Under the pieces are notes generated by a model, which did not search any database, was not told the origin of the DNA, and saw only the letters and a list, made by a program, of their open reading frames with translations. Positions 40,641-53,235 of a stretch of DNA of 64,000 nt are shown one piece after another; position 1 is the stretch's first letter, and every line of letters begins with the position of its first letter. This DNA is from Cyanoderma ruficeps. Its lineage: Eukaryota > Chordata > Aves > Passeriformes > Timaliidae. Made by a program: the position numbers and the translations under genes. The DNA is taken from assembly GCA_008694505.1 (NCBI GenBank), contig VZDJ01000041.1, positions 5,102,417 to 5,166,416 on the forward strand, written 5' to 3'.

Positions 40641-41607
40641 TTTGCCCAGTGAGGTTCAGAAGCCATATATTAAATTTAAGATTTCCTAAATAAGGGTCCA
40701 GCTAATACTGTCATTTTTTGTGGAAGGTAGCAGAGACCTGGTACCTCTTTCACTTAGCACAGATTCCAGCTGCAAGTGTGGCAATAGGTCAGCTTAAATT
40801 TTTCTCTTGAGCTGTATCTTTCTAAACCTCTTTTCAGGGTTTCAGTTGTATAAATCAAACCCCATACCCCAGTGTTGATGCACAGCCTGTCAGAGTTTCC
40901 TTCTGCCAGTTAGCTCTGCACTTCCCAACATTAATTCCCACTGCCTCTACATGTTTGAGAAGGAGGGAGGAAAGCAAGGAGAGGACCAGAGCAGCCAAAA
41001 GCTGCAGTGGCCTTCCCATGCATGGAGGGAGCATCACAGATGGGTGTAGCTGGTAAAGGAGAATAAAAAGGCGCTGAGGACACTGATTTTCCAATGGCAT
41101 TGATGGGCAGGGCTGTGCGCAGGTTTGGGACCCTTCATTCACTGACAAGAACAGAGTGTGTGTATGTACTGCACACTGTCTTGGTGTGAACTCAGGAGTC
41201 TACCTTGTTCCATGTGTGCTTTGTCTGAGCGGATGGCAAAGCATGATAGCTGCTGGGTTAAGATTTTGTTGTCAAACCAGCCCCTAGCTGTTTTCAGATT
41301 GCTGCTCTCTTTACCAATGCAAAAACAGCCATCTCCCTAATTCCCTCCTTCGAAGTATTATTTTTGGTATTACAGGAGAATATACCTAGCCAGACTATAT
41401 AATTAACATTACACAATTTTTAATTATCTACATACAACAATCTCCCTGCTCTAACTGGTGGTGGTGGTGTTGAAGGGTTGTTGTTTTACTGGGTTTTTTT
41501 AATACTATCATGAAAATTTGAATTCCCAGATAGAAACTCACTCGGTACAGAGCTTACACTACCAGGTGTAAAAGATGACCCATCACTCTAGCTGTACCAC
41601 ATCTCCT

Positions 41608-41631
41608 AAAAAAAAAAGAAAAAAAAAAAAA
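41608..41631. repeat. A-rich tract
   Basis: Twenty-four bases of A with a single G. No target-site duplication or retrocopy body was recognised to its left, so it is listed only as a low-complexity tract. Confidence 0.9.
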
Positions 41632-44600
41632 CTTGTGACACAAAAACAAGCCCAAACCTCATTTGCAATAGCAAGTACATAAGACAGGACTGTTCCAGAA
41701 AAGACAGTCACAGAAACACACACTTATTTAGTTTATTCCTTCATCAGCTGGGTTTTCTTCATTTCTTTTTGTCCAGGGATGTCCTATAAGGGTAGGTTGT
41801 TAACTAACTGGGACCCTTCCAGCAGTCTCCAAGTTTGTGCTGCGACCACAGGGCAGCACAGCTTCCTTTGGGTATCCCTCCTTTGCACAGTGCAGCTGGG
41901 CTCACTAGCACAGCAAGATGTAGCTCCCTGCCATCTTGACCCAGCAGCAGGGTGTTGGCCTCCTGAAACTCAACAACTATTTACAAAATGTGAAACAAGT
42001 GAAAATCCAACCTCATGACCTCGTGGGCACATGTAAGTTCCAGAGAAACCAACACAAATATGATGGAAACATGATGAGTTCCGGGGATAAACAACCATCA
42101 TCCTCTCTCCTCCATACCTCTGAGTTTGCTTGCTCCTGGAAATAGCAGAAGGAACAACCCAACTGCGTGTACACACATGCACTTCCCAGCAGACCAACAG
42201 CAAATGTTGATCCAGCAACTGTAGCTGGAACACAGCAACCCTACACCAGCAATAAAACACCACTGGGCCAGATGTTATGGTGTCAGCCCAAATTAAGCAT
42301 CACGAAGCATGCATCAGCCAAGCCAGCAGTCCTCCTCAACGTCAGTGAGCTTTGAGCTGTGCTATGTGGAATTGCTGCTTTCCACATGGAATATCTTGTT
42401 CAAAGCAGGGACTGTCACAGCAACTGCAATAGCACCACTGATTTTTGGTGTGATAAGCTGTATTTAGAGCAGGAAAGTATTGCTCTGTGAGCTGAAAAAC
42501 AAACCAAACAATGAGCGATAAAGTCATGAGCTTCAGTTTTTAATAACTGGTGTCAGTACCATTTTCCAAATCAAAGGGTAGTTTATGTACACTGTAGACA
42601 TTTTCTGTCTGAAGCAATACTATCACATAATCTCTTCATTTATACAGCACATTAAGTGTCCCGCACCCCTACCCACACAATGGTCTGATTCTAGATCCAC
42701 CCTACTGCTGTTTGTGGGTGGAAATCCAGGTGTGCTGCAGAACCAATGGGTCCTGATATTCTGCAACATCAGACAACATGAGTCTTTCCTTACAAGGTTC
42801 CAAGGTCCTCCTAGACCAAATTGAAAAAGGAGAGGGCAGGGAGGGGAGGGAATGGTAGACAGATCTGTGGTGGAACTAAAAACTCAGGATTTCTGGAGTC
42901 TTTGTCATACGCTGTAATTGCAAAATCATGCCTCCTGTCTTCCACATTTACAGCCAACCTTTTTTCTTAGGGTACGAGATGATTAGGAAATTCCCTAAGC
43001 TCACCTTACTTTGGTTTCTTCCCTCACTTCGAAATGTAATTTCAAAAAAAGATCTGGCCATTAAATGTAGTCTAGACTATTGTTTCCAAATACTTCTTTT
43101 AGCATGGAAAGGACCAACCATGGAATAACCAAACAAGTCACCCTATTATGCAACAGGGAAGAAAACTATTTGTGCTGCTACACTATGTTTTTAATTCCTC
43201 TGAAGGCTGCCTTCCCCCAGGGAATTCCAGTAATCTGACTGACTGAAGTGTGTTTTGACAAGTTGTAACAGTCCAGAAAACCCACCTATGAAATTACATC
43301 CTGGTAGCATCTTCCAAAGTAAACTGAAATCTTGGTATCACAGCTCATTTTGGAAAGTATTGTGCCATAGCTTGCATTTGTTACGAGAACATAGCTTGAG
43401 TTTTAGGTGTAGACAACAGGTGGTGTTACACCTATTCATGCACAGCAAGATGTAATCTTCCCCTGTATCAGGTTTTTGTACCAGCAGGGGCCCCATGGAT
43501 CATCTTCTGAAACTGACCAGAATAAAACCATACAGTCTTAATATATTCTTATTTCATCCACTTTCTCTCACTTTACGTGAACACATTGCAGTCATCAGCT
43601 CACCCTGAAGGCTGTTTGTCCATCCCCAACAAAGTATATCAGAACAAGCTGCCAGTGCAGATGTCAGCCTGTTGGAAAGATAGGAATACTAGCAGAGTCT
43701 CAGACAATGTTATGCTGGGAAAGTTTTTTTACTACTCCCACCAGCAGTGCCTGCAGGCCTTAGTCATGTGCCACATGCCAGGCACAGCACATGGTTCCCA
43801 TCACACAGGTTTTCTCTGGTTACACCACTACTCCATAAGCCTACCAGTCTCATACTCTTTTGCTTGCCACTGCCATGGAGAGAAAATATTTGTCTGGGTA
43901 TGAAGCCCTTATATATAAAGAATTTAGGATTCAGAGGGCAGAAGCTTTAAAGTGCTAGAACTGAAAATATCTTGGAAAGTGAGTCCCAGTAAATACGGAC
44001 AGACCAACCCCATTCCATCTTTGGGCTCAGCTCCAACCCAGATGAGTTAGAACATCCTAGAGATATCTACTAGGAAGACAAAGGAGATATAGGCACTGAA
44101 AAGCTAGGAAGTCCCAGGCTAACATATTTAATTTTTCCATATTTTTCTTCCTGAATAGCCCAAAACAAAAAGCAGACAGACTTTTTGCAGAAGTTACAAG
44201 GATTTATTAAAGACAGGATATTGATATGAAACATTCATGACCCTCAACTTAGCAGTATTTCTCTTGGATGGGGTAATGAAGTAAATTTATTACACATCAG
44301 TGCCAAGAAGCTCATAATAAAAATACAGATTATAGTTCTCAGATTCATCAACTCAAACCAGATATTGTTAAAAAAACAGTCCAGCAGGGAGAACGTCTCA
44401 TAAGATACTTGCACTACCAAAGCAACATATGAAATACATATTTTATCCAACAATAGGCTACAAAGCAAACAATTTGATTTAAAGACCCTGACACAAAGGC
44501 AGCCTGTGAAGATATGAGGAGACCCCTTGTCATGTTATCCCAGGTGTGGAGTGTGCAGAGGAAAATGATAGATATGTTAGACATGGGCAAAGCAAGCAGA

Positions 44601-45600
44601 GATTTTATAGCATCCTGAGCTGATGATTTTATGAGACATGAAATAAATTAATAAAGCACGGATAAAGCAAGATAGAGAAATACTGTAACTCCCTGGGAAG
44701 CCAGGCTTCAGCAAAGGTTCAGGCAGATCACAGCCACAGGAAATCTTCACATCAATACTACCCATATCATTTAGTCCACTCTCCTCTTCCGTTCCTGACC
44801 TTCATTGCTCTCTTTACTGCAACATATCTAGTGAAGAATCAGTAATTGAGGACCAATTTATTAAATTCCTGATAGTAAGATCTAAATATTTCATTCTGCT
44901 TCTGCTGCACTCCCTACAAAAGTAAAGACATCTCTTCAGAATGGTCTCAGAGCTTGCCTGTGTTGCATCTGCGTGGTCTGCACGGCTCCAGGAACACCTA
45001 ACAAATCAGCCTGCTGTGAAAGGACAAACGAACATGTCCTTGGGTTTTGAAGATTGAAGGCATTGTCACTGCTGAGAGTTTCCATAAATCAGAGTATAAC
45101 AGACCAATCCTTTAACAACTCGTCTCTTCTCATTTCCAGACATACTACCAAGGGGAAATATTTATTCTGCCAAGGATTTCTAGCGTTTCCAATTCCTCAC
45201 TTCTTCCATCTCATCCTCAGGAAAAACAAAGCAAATCCTCCCCCAAATTCCCAAAACAAAGAAAAATTAAACAAACAAAACAAGTAAGCACCACAGTGTT
45301 TCTAACTGCCTTCCAAAATACAACAAACAAAAAAGCATTTAAAATTGCTTTAGTTTGGGAAAGTTACTAACCATGAGATCTGTAGTGCGTATCTGTGTTT
45401 AATAGAGAATGTAATGGAAAAAAAAAATAGAACTTTAATGAACATCCAAGAAAGATTTCATGAAAAACAGGGTGGAAAGGAGTTTGTTTGGATTTAATGT
45501 TTCCCCAGAAGCATCTCTAGTCCAAAGATTACACCACGAGTCAAATGGAGGGGAGCCAGAATAACCCCTAAAAAGGAAAGTGAAAGTGGCCAGTCTAGTT

Positions 45601-45962
45601 AGAATCATAGAATGGTTTGGGTTGGAAGGGACCTTAAAGACTACATAGTTCCCACCCCCCTGCTATAGACAGGGACACCTTTCATTACACCAGGTTGCTC
45701 AAAACCCCATCCAATCTGGCCTTGAACACTCCCAGGAATAAGGAATCCACAACATCTCTGGGCAACCTGTTCCATTGCTTCATCACTCTCACTAAGATTT
45801 TTTTTCTTAATGTTTAATCTAAACCTACCCTCTTCCAGTTTGACACCACTCTTCCATGTCCTGTCACAACATGTCCTTGTAAAAATTCTCCCTCCAAGTT
45901 CCACCTTTTGTGACCATGAAATGCAAATTCTGCAACAAAAACCAAATTTGGGCTTTGGTACC
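45601..45962 (-). mobile_element. CR1 LINE, 3'-end fragment, antisense to the window
   Basis: The plus strand shows the reverse complement of the CR1 3' end: AGAATCATAGAATGGTTTGG at the left edge, GTTGGAAGGGACCTTAAAGA, CCATCCAATCTGGCCTTGAA, GGCAACCTGTTCCATTGC and TTTAATCTAAACCTACCCTC. The 3' tail is intact at the 45601 side. The 5' truncation is near 45905-45960. It is the best-preserved CR1 in the window and lies in the CRADD intron in the same orientation as the gene. Confidence 0.95.
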
Positions 45963-46750
45963 ATCACTGAACATCAGTAAATACTGCAACCTACACATGG
46001 GAAGTCCAACAGAAAAATATATATTCAGCTTGTAAAATTCTTCCTGACTGGTACCACTGCTTTTAAGTAAGCTTACATTAAAATACTGTGGTTTGGAACT
46101 GACAGTTTAAAATACTACAAACTGTCCTCAACCTTCTATTGTAGCCTTTTCAAGATGCCTCCTTGCAGACAGAGAAGCTCAACAAAGCTCTCACACAAGA
46201 CCACCTGCCAGCACCAGAAAAACTGTATGGGTCAGGTGTCTTGGTAATATTTTACAGCAATAAAGTTCATCTTGCCAGTCTGTTTCACGCATATTAATAC
46301 TCACTTTACTTCAGATGTTCCTTCCAAATGAAGAAAAGTAACCTGTTCAATGTCTGATAATGCTCAGACGCCACATTGTGATGTTCATGAAAATTCATTT
46401 CTCCTTTATAGCATTTCCCTGGATCTCAAGGTTGAGGATGCTGAGGGCAGAGAGAAGGATGGTGTTGAGCACCATGGCAATGGAAAGCAGTTATACATTG
46501 TCCCAGTAGATTCTCACAGGCAAACCTTGCAATTCCCTTGATGCCTGCCAAATTGTCAAGATCACAAAATGCTTGTAAGGAATTTTTTCTCTCTTCTCCA
46601 GCTGCTCTTTGAGACAGAGATGTGTGCCATTTAAGGAGGGAAGCAGAGGATTCAGCATTAAATTGCCTGACAGAGCACTTGAGTCCCATGCAAGCTAAAT
46701 ATCTTAATCAAAGAGAAGACAATTCCAAACATCTTGTCAAGTATGACTGA
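45963..46750. other. CRADD intron without recognised features
   Basis: There is no recognisable repeat or exon. A short plus-strand frame, 46350-46541, is hydrophilic (rich in Glu, Asp, Lys and His) and adjoins the coding-like stretch that follows, but no family was recognised. Confidence 0.4.
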
Positions 46751-46963
46751 GAAGGAAGTGATCTTACTAGAGGAAGAAATGACCAGGAGCTTGAAGCACT
46801 CAAGCAAGAAATACAAGCTGCAGAGGAAAATTCTGACACAGTCTCAGAGGATGCTAAGAAGAGCTTTGAAAAGCTAGTTTCTCCTGAGGCTCAGGAAGCT
46901 GAAGGGAAACCCCCAGAGAAGTCAGGGATGCTGTCACCTATCTACTCTGATGTGTCATCTTGA
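46751..46963 (+). pseudogene. Coding-like open stretch, possible retrocopy or gene remnant
   Basis: From 46751 the plus strand is open for 70 codons to a TGA at 46961-46963, directly after an in-frame TGA at 46748-46750. The translation is strongly hydrophilic and helix-prone, with a coiled-coil-like core (QELEALKQEIQAAEENSD, encoded from 46784) and a tail ending SGMLSPIYSDVSS. There is no ATG near its start. I do not recognise the protein. It could be the end of a degraded retrocopy, with the hydrophilic frames at 46350-46541 and 47043-47231 as other pieces. It could equally be chance, since purine-rich DNA readily gives Glu/Lys-rich frames. It is antisense to CRADD. Confidence 0.22.
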
Positions 46964-49900
46964 AGGAAGTGCTGTAGCCTGACAAGGTAGCAAAGAAAAA
47001 AAAAGAAAAAAGACTAGTTCTGTATATTGAAATTGATGCAGAGTGGGAGATTTGCTCCAGTACTGCAAGCTGAGCACTCCAGGCTTCAGAAGTGAGCAAG
47101 CAAGCAAGCTCTGGAGAGAAACAGGCAAATGCAAGCAACACTCCAGGGAAAAGATGCTGATGAAAGGTATTGTGCTGCGTGATAAAAAAGGAAAAAAAGA
47201 ACAATGCTTCAAACAGTCAAAGGTTCCATAGAGGTCTGAACAAATGAAAAGTGGTAACTACAACTCGGGAGACTTCAAAGACTGGATTTCTGTGGGACCT
47301 GCAGATGCTTTCCTGAAGGCTGAGGCTCCCTCTTTGCTGTGCACAGGGTGAATGAGACTTATAGCATCTGGCAGACTGAGCAAGAAACAAAGCAATGAGA
47401 AATGCTGAGCCCCTCAGTAACATGAAAGCCTAACAGAGGGCCACAAGGAGCTATGTCTCCACTCATGGTTTGCAGCCTAGAATTCTCTTCCAGAGCTGAA
47501 TAAATACTTCATTTCAAAAGCAAGCAATGTCATAGCCCTTGCAATGAGATATGAGAACTAGTGCTACCACTGACACTCTTCACACAATATACCTACACTG
47601 ACAATTCATTTACAAGGAGGTTTTGAAACCACAGCCCTCAGTTCCCAGAAGACTGCACTGACCTCTCTGTCCCTCCCAGTGAAGTAGTTCCTCTGGCTGC
47701 TCTCAGACACCAAAGGCATGTAGGGCTTTCTAGCCTCCTGCCTCTGTTCACAACCAGTGGTTGATCAAGGGTCTGCAAATGACTAGTGAAACTCTCAGTG
47801 TGAGCCGCTAAAGGAGATGAGTCTTGAACAGGCTGCAGCAGAACTTTCTGTCCCAGCAGGGACAGTGGAAGCAAGGGAGGAAATGGGAAAATTGAGTCAA
47901 TTGAGAAAACCCTCCTAGCCATGAATGTCTTTGGTTTCTTAACTGCCTGATTTAAAAAGAAAAAGGAAACAAACAAACAAACAAACAAACAAGCAAAAAG
48001 AAGATGAAGACAGAAAAAAAAGGCTGTGGTAGAAAAGGCACAGTCAATCAATTAGTCAGTCATTTCCAGAAGTGCTTGGCAGTGTTTTCTATGTAAGGGA
48101 TGTCTACTACGGGTGAAAGATTTTAGATGTCAGAGAATTCCCCTTGATGACAAACTCTCCTCAGACAAGCTCCAGTCTGGGCAATTTCCCTTTGGAAGCT
48201 TTCACAACTTGTTTGTTCAAGTATTCTGAGTCTTCTTAAAAGAAAAGCCAGTTGGCTATCAGTCACATTTCCAAACCTGACTCACTGAGAGAGGCAGTGC
48301 TGAAGTGTAGGAAAATTCCTAAATTTAAGACACAAGGAGCATACTACATACTTGACCTGAATACTTTACCTTTACAGAAAACATTTACACAAGTCCTTGG
48401 TGTGTTTTAAAAGGTTGTAAACACAAGCTGTTTTTAAGAATCATTTTATCTGTTCCTAAAATTCATTCTAATCTGGATTATAACTTGGCAACTGAAAATT
48501 GGGAATTCTTAAAAGGGAAAGTGTATTGGTGGTAAGTAAAGAGAAATACTGCAATCGTATATGTTCTGATAACCTAAACTCCCCCTGAAGTTCTAAAATC
48601 TAAATAATTTTATATTGTCCATTGCTTTGAATTTAGACATCTTTTCTTACAGAAAATATTGTGGACTTCTAGTCAGCCACAGGAGCTGAAAGGGCTGAAG
48701 CTTACTAAGCTTCCCAGTCTCAGTAGATATTTACAAGATAGGGAATTCATGACCTGGCTCTGCAGGCAGGCAACAGATTGTTCTACTTATTAAAACCATT
48801 AGAGCATGTATGAACATCACAGCAGTTCTGTCCTCTTCTGCTCTGCTGTTGAATGGTTATGTCCTTGAGATCACCTTCTGGACTTTGCATGTTAACCAAA
48901 TTAGCCTTGCAGGTTTGTTGGAAATCTAGAAGGCTTTGCCAAGAAGCTAGAAGCTGTTCTTCCCAGTTCACATCTCCCCTCTAAGACAAATGCCTTACAA
49001 GTCAAGCACTGCACATATGAACACAACACACCTTAGTCCAAACTGAAGAGCAAAATACAGCCAAACTAATTATTAATCCAAGAGCAGAGCTAATCCTACA
49101 ATACTCCCACTAAGGGACATAGAGGCCAGCCAGCACACAAGTAGGATTGTGAGCAGTAATGACAAAAAACAAAACATTAATTATAGTATGTGTCTCCATT
49201 ATTAAAAAAAGTCTAAAAATATCTGTTCATTTATTCCCAAACTTCAGAAAGTGGTTACTATGCCAGTAACATAGGATCTTCAACCACAGCATTTGGTGGC
49301 TTTGTCTTATTTTGCTTTGTTGCTTATGCCGGCAAATCACATACAAGGACAGCTAATAAATATTCCTCATACTGGAGAATGCCCTAATGCTTTTTGAAAA
49401 AAAAAAAAAAGACCCAAATGATGCAGTTTCTCTTTCTTTGTGTATGTGTTCAGGGGTTTTTAGCTTTGAAATGGGAAGTGAAGTGCTCATCAGCTGCAAA
49501 GTGTTCCTTTAATATCAGCCATGAAACAATTACCTCTGCAATAACCATCATTATATTAAATTACATGCTACCCTTCCTCAGCTCAGTGTGAGGACTAGCT
49601 GTAGAATAAAACAAGGAAAAAACTCCAAACCACTGAAAAGCCATTGTACAGTACTGTTCCCACACCACCAAGGTAAGTATACTTCCTGCAGGGAAAGTTA
49701 AGAACTGCCTGTCTTTGTTGGATCTCCTAAGTGAAACCTAAGTGAAGGCCCTTCACCTGTTCCAACATTCATTTCACTGTAATGACACAGTGCTATTGCT
49801 GAAAAGGCATATATATTGCAGTGTAATTCAAGAGTACACAGCCATGAGGAGTCAAATAGTGAAGAAAATTTTGCTTTCAGCATTTTCTTAATTTTTAATA

Positions 49901-50328
49901 ATTTTTAGCAACCCAAACATTTTCATGAGGTCTCTTTCACTACAGAGCAGGGATTTATATATTCTGCTACTTTCTCTGAATAACCAGAAGTAGTTTGGTT
50001 TTTCCCGGTTAAAGATATATTTGTACTTGCTGGCTTTTAAGAAACATGTGTACCATTCTGAGGCTTGAAATGAAATTTGGTTTTAAAAGTCGCTTATTGA
50101 AACCACATTTAATTTTGCATCTTTTATGTCTTAGTGACTTCCAGATAGAATTAATTCCACTTACAAGGTATAGGTTTGGGGTATTTTTTTTTGGTGGTGT
50201 CTTTTTTTAACTCTAAGCTGGATTGACTGCCCAGGAGCAGAAAAATGCACTCTGATTCAGTTATTAACCCTGGTAGTTACAACTATGCAGGACAAGACAC
50301 GCATTCAAAGAAAACACGGCAGCGTAAG
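46964..50328. other. CRADD intron, mostly unique sequence
   Basis: There is an (AAAC)n run at 47967-47993 and a 14-base A run near 49397. No exon or young mobile element was recognised. Confidence 0.5.
47967..47993. repeat. Tetranucleotide repeat (AAAC)n
   Basis: About six AAAC units in an A-rich stretch. Confidence 0.93.
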
Positions 50329-51057
50329 TCAGGCCCAGTGTAGGTAACAAGTCAGCAAAGAGTGACACTGAATAGAAAACAGTTCACAGCTATGCATGAA
50401 TTTCAGCATTCTGAAAAAAAAAATGATAAAAATACTCCAAAGAGTTTTCAGATTTTGTGGGCAAGGCATGTTCCTTGCTGATGGATAACTCTGTAGCAAG
50501 GCCATGAGCAACCACAGCATCATGAGCACAGGTAGAGAGAGGCTGCGCAAAGGAGGTGTACACTGATGGAAGATGAAGAGTCCTGCTCCAGGATTTACAG
50601 TCCCACACCACAGCTTGAATAGCAAATGACAAATCTCCTCCATGTCCTTGGACAGAGAAGGTTGGACGGAGGGCAGACACCTCCCTGTCTGTAGCAGCAT
50701 TCTGTCCAGCACTGGACTATGTGTTGCAGGAACATTGGGATCATCCATTAGGTTATAACTTCGTGTGGTTCTGGCTAAGCTGGACCAGTAACAATGATCA
50801 TGTGGATAAACAATGTTTCCTGTAAAGAATGTGGACCTACTTTTGCTGGTTGACATATAAATAGGCTGTGAAGCAAGCACCAGCTGCTGAAGTTTCAATG
50901 GATAGAGGGTATTGCCAACTCCATCACAGCCAATTTGAACTCTGAAAGCAGTCATGCCTTTCTCTTCAGCTTTAAGAAATCTTGTTGGAGATTGGGCGAA
51001 CTGGTTGAGAAAAGAGAGGACCACAAGCAACAAAATGATGAATGTCCCTGAACTCAT
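50329..51057 (-). CDS. Unrecognised 242-codon open frame with signal-peptide-like N terminus
   Basis: This is the longest open frame in the window. It lies in the CRADD intron on the CRADD strand. The start ATG (51057-51055) has A at -3 and is preceded by TTTTAATTCCAG, which resembles a weak splice acceptor. Residues 1-22 form a hydrophobic stretch with a short polar start (GTFIILLLVVLSFLNQFAQS), like a cleavable signal peptide. Residues 23 to about 125 are mixed polar sequence with a few cysteines (a CDGVGNTLYPLKL segment, then a YPHDHCYW segment). After about residue 125 the frame becomes Leu/Ser/Cys-rich and less protein-like, while the next frame is open at 50390-50680 for 96 codons. This may mean a frameshift near 50680, or a spliced boundary. 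I recognise no family. It could be a lineage-specific gene, a decayed gene or element fragment, or chance. No intron-exon structure can be proven. Confidence 0.22.
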   Translation of the reverse strand: MSSGTFIILLLVVLSFLNQFAQSPTRFLKAEEKGMTAFRVQIGCDGVGNTLYPLKLQQLVLASQPIYMSTSKSRSTFFTGNIVYPHDHCYWSSLARTTRSYNLMDDPNVPATHSPVLDRMLLQTGRCLPSVQPSLSKDMEEICHLLFKLWCGTVNPGAGLFIFHQCTPPLRSLSLPVLMMLWLLMALLQSYPSARNMPCPQNLKTLWSIFIIFFFRMLKFMHSCELFSIQCHSLLTCYLHWA

Positions 51058-52526
51058 TCTCCTGGAATTAAAATGCTGCTATTGTTGACACCTTTGGCAG
51101 CAATGAGACGCATCACGGGAATCCCATTGATGTTTATTATCTCTCTATCAGTTTCTCCTGAATTTCCCTTCTACTCTGCAAGGTTACAAGTTTTTTAATT
51201 TCTGAGAGTGAAGAGCTAACAGAGATAGTCCATACTGAGAGCATAAGTTGGGGGGTTTGCAAGCTCTTACGTTTCCAGAGAAACAACAAATAGGTATCTA
51301 CTTGATTTTCATGTCAAGCATGACAGAGACAATGTCCATCAAGGTCTCTACTGTGCATTTTTTATAAAACTAAGATTACAGTATCATATTTATGGTTCAG
51401 AGTTCCAAAGTATTCATACGATGAGATGTTTTCTAAATGTCATGTCAGAAACTAAATGCTCTATTAAGTTTCCCAAATTATTCTGGAAATATTAATGATC
51501 AAATCCTCGACTGGAGAGCCAGTGAGCTAAGAAGGAAAACTTTCTCTGCGAGTTTAACTCATCTGTCAACTGAGAGAACATGAACCAACATGAAACCTTT
51601 TCTGTAAACCTGTTGCTAAAATAAGAAGCAGGTGCACTGAAGTCAGAGCTCTAAGGAACAAAGATAACATCTAGCGAACAGCAGCGCACTCATGAATGTC
51701 AAGGAATCTTACAGCACATTGAAGCATATCTAGATAATCCTTAACTGGATTTTATTTCAGGCCATGCAGCACAAATGGCCACAATCCTTAACAAAAACAC
51801 TTTTTAATCAGCACGTTTATCATAGCTCCTGGACAATTTGTCATCATTGGTTGCATCAGAGATGACATTACTGCATTTTTTTTAGGACAGGGCACAAACC
51901 CCAAGAAGATAACATATTCTAGGCTATTTCCAATTTCTTTTCTTTCTCTTGGGCAGAACTCCCAACTCCTACACTGCTAGACAGTAGGAATTTAATCATA
52001 TTACATTTCAAACCATGTGGAGGAATCATACACAAAATTCGATTAGTAGTAAAAGTTGATTAGTACTTTATTTATTTTGCAACATCCAAAAATAAGATGA
52101 AAGGAGAAAAGAAGATAATCTTTATTCACAAATGAATCCAGAAAGGACAAAGTTGAAGTCTAATAAAAATAAATGGTTGGATACATAATTGAGTTCATCT
52201 CACCACCACAGAAAGAAAAGGGCAGTTGCAGTAGGACCACATTTGCTTTATTCTGTCATATACTCATTGGAAGGACTCACAGGAAGCAGATATAAAGAAC
52301 ATGGAATGACATGGACAAACAATACCATTAAACAAACTGTTCTCAAGTTGATGCACACCTACTGCAGGATGAGACAGTAACACATAAGTAAAGAAAAAAC
52401 AATGTGGCCTCTGCCTTCCAGTGGAGCACACACGAGAAACTGAATCCGTCTGTAGTACACATCAAGCTTGCAATTGCCTGGCATATACAAATGCACCCTG
52501 AGTGAAATCTTGGTGTAATTGAAGTA
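51058..52526. other. CRADD intron without recognised features
   Basis: There is no repeat or recognised exon. A short minus-strand open stretch of about 37 codons ends just upstream of the 242-codon frame, in a different phase, and is not identified. Confidence 0.45.
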
Positions 52527-53235
52527 TCCTATGATCTCTAAATAATTTAAGCTGGTAGGGCCCACAGAAAATCCTCCAGTCCAGCCTTCTGCTCAGAATA
52601 GAATTGGCTGTCAGGTCAGATCAGGTGAATCTTGAAAACCTCCAAGAACAAAGTCTGCATTGCGTCTCTGGGCAATCACTGCTTAACCATCCTGGTGGAG
52701 AAAACATTTCTCCTGGAGTCCCCATTTCAACATATGTCTGTTAACGCTTACCCTACATCACTGAACAGCCTGGTTCCATCTCCTCAATTACTGCAACATA
52801 AGCAGTGAGGGGGAGATGTCAGGTCCCTCCAAAGCAATCTTTTCTGAGATGAGATAGGCCTGGTTCCTCAGCCTCTCTTCACATGGCAGGTGCACCATCA
52901 TGATAGTTCTTTGCTGATCTCATTGCAGTTTATTGAGGTCTTCCCATTGCAGTTTATTGAGGTCTTTATTGGTCTTTCAAGAGACCAAAACAAGTCACAG
53001 TATCTAAATATGCCCTCATGAGTGTTGAGGGAGATAATCTCTTCTTTTGATTTACTAACTCTGCTCATCTTAAAAGAGCCCAGGGTGCTGTCAGCCATCT
53101 TTGCTGCCAGAACACTGTTGGCTCCTACTTGCCTGCTATTTATAACATACTCACATTCCCTTTCGACACAGTTGCTCCCCACAGTCAGTCACCTGTTGTG
53201 CTTCTTTTCCAGATGCACAGCTTCACATTTGGTCC
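52527..53235 (-). mobile_element. CR1 LINE, antisense, part 1 (3' part, interrupted by an LTR)
   Basis: The plus strand carries reverse-complement CR1 landmarks: AATCCTCCAGTCCAGCCTTC, GTCAGGTCAGATCAGGTG, TCTCTGGGCAATCACTGCT, GGTTCCTCAGCCTCTCTTCA and CAGATGCACAGCTTCACATT. The copy is old and carries a 24-bp tandem duplication at 52921-52968. It stops abruptly at 53235, where the solo LTR begins, and resumes at 53694. Confidence 0.85.
52921..52968. repeat. 24-bp tandem duplication inside CR1
   Basis: CATTGCAGTTTATTGAGG and the following six bases occur twice head to tail, starting at 52921 and 52945, with differences only in the last two bases. Confidence 0.9.

Larger units (their letters stand above)
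26141..45600 (-). other. CRADD intron (CARD exon to death-domain exon), proximal part
   Basis: This interval lies between the death-domain exon and the CARD exon, which is outside the window. The first 150 bases include a very AT-rich stretch (26232-26280). It holds microsatellites at 36606-36641, 37829-37871 and 40604-40640, an A-rich tract at 41608-41631, and a cluster of TGTCA/TGACA motifs at 35275-35341. No other exon was recognised on either strand. Open frames such as 26889-27215 (plus) and 33576-33851 (minus) have no recognisable domain. Confidence 0.7.
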
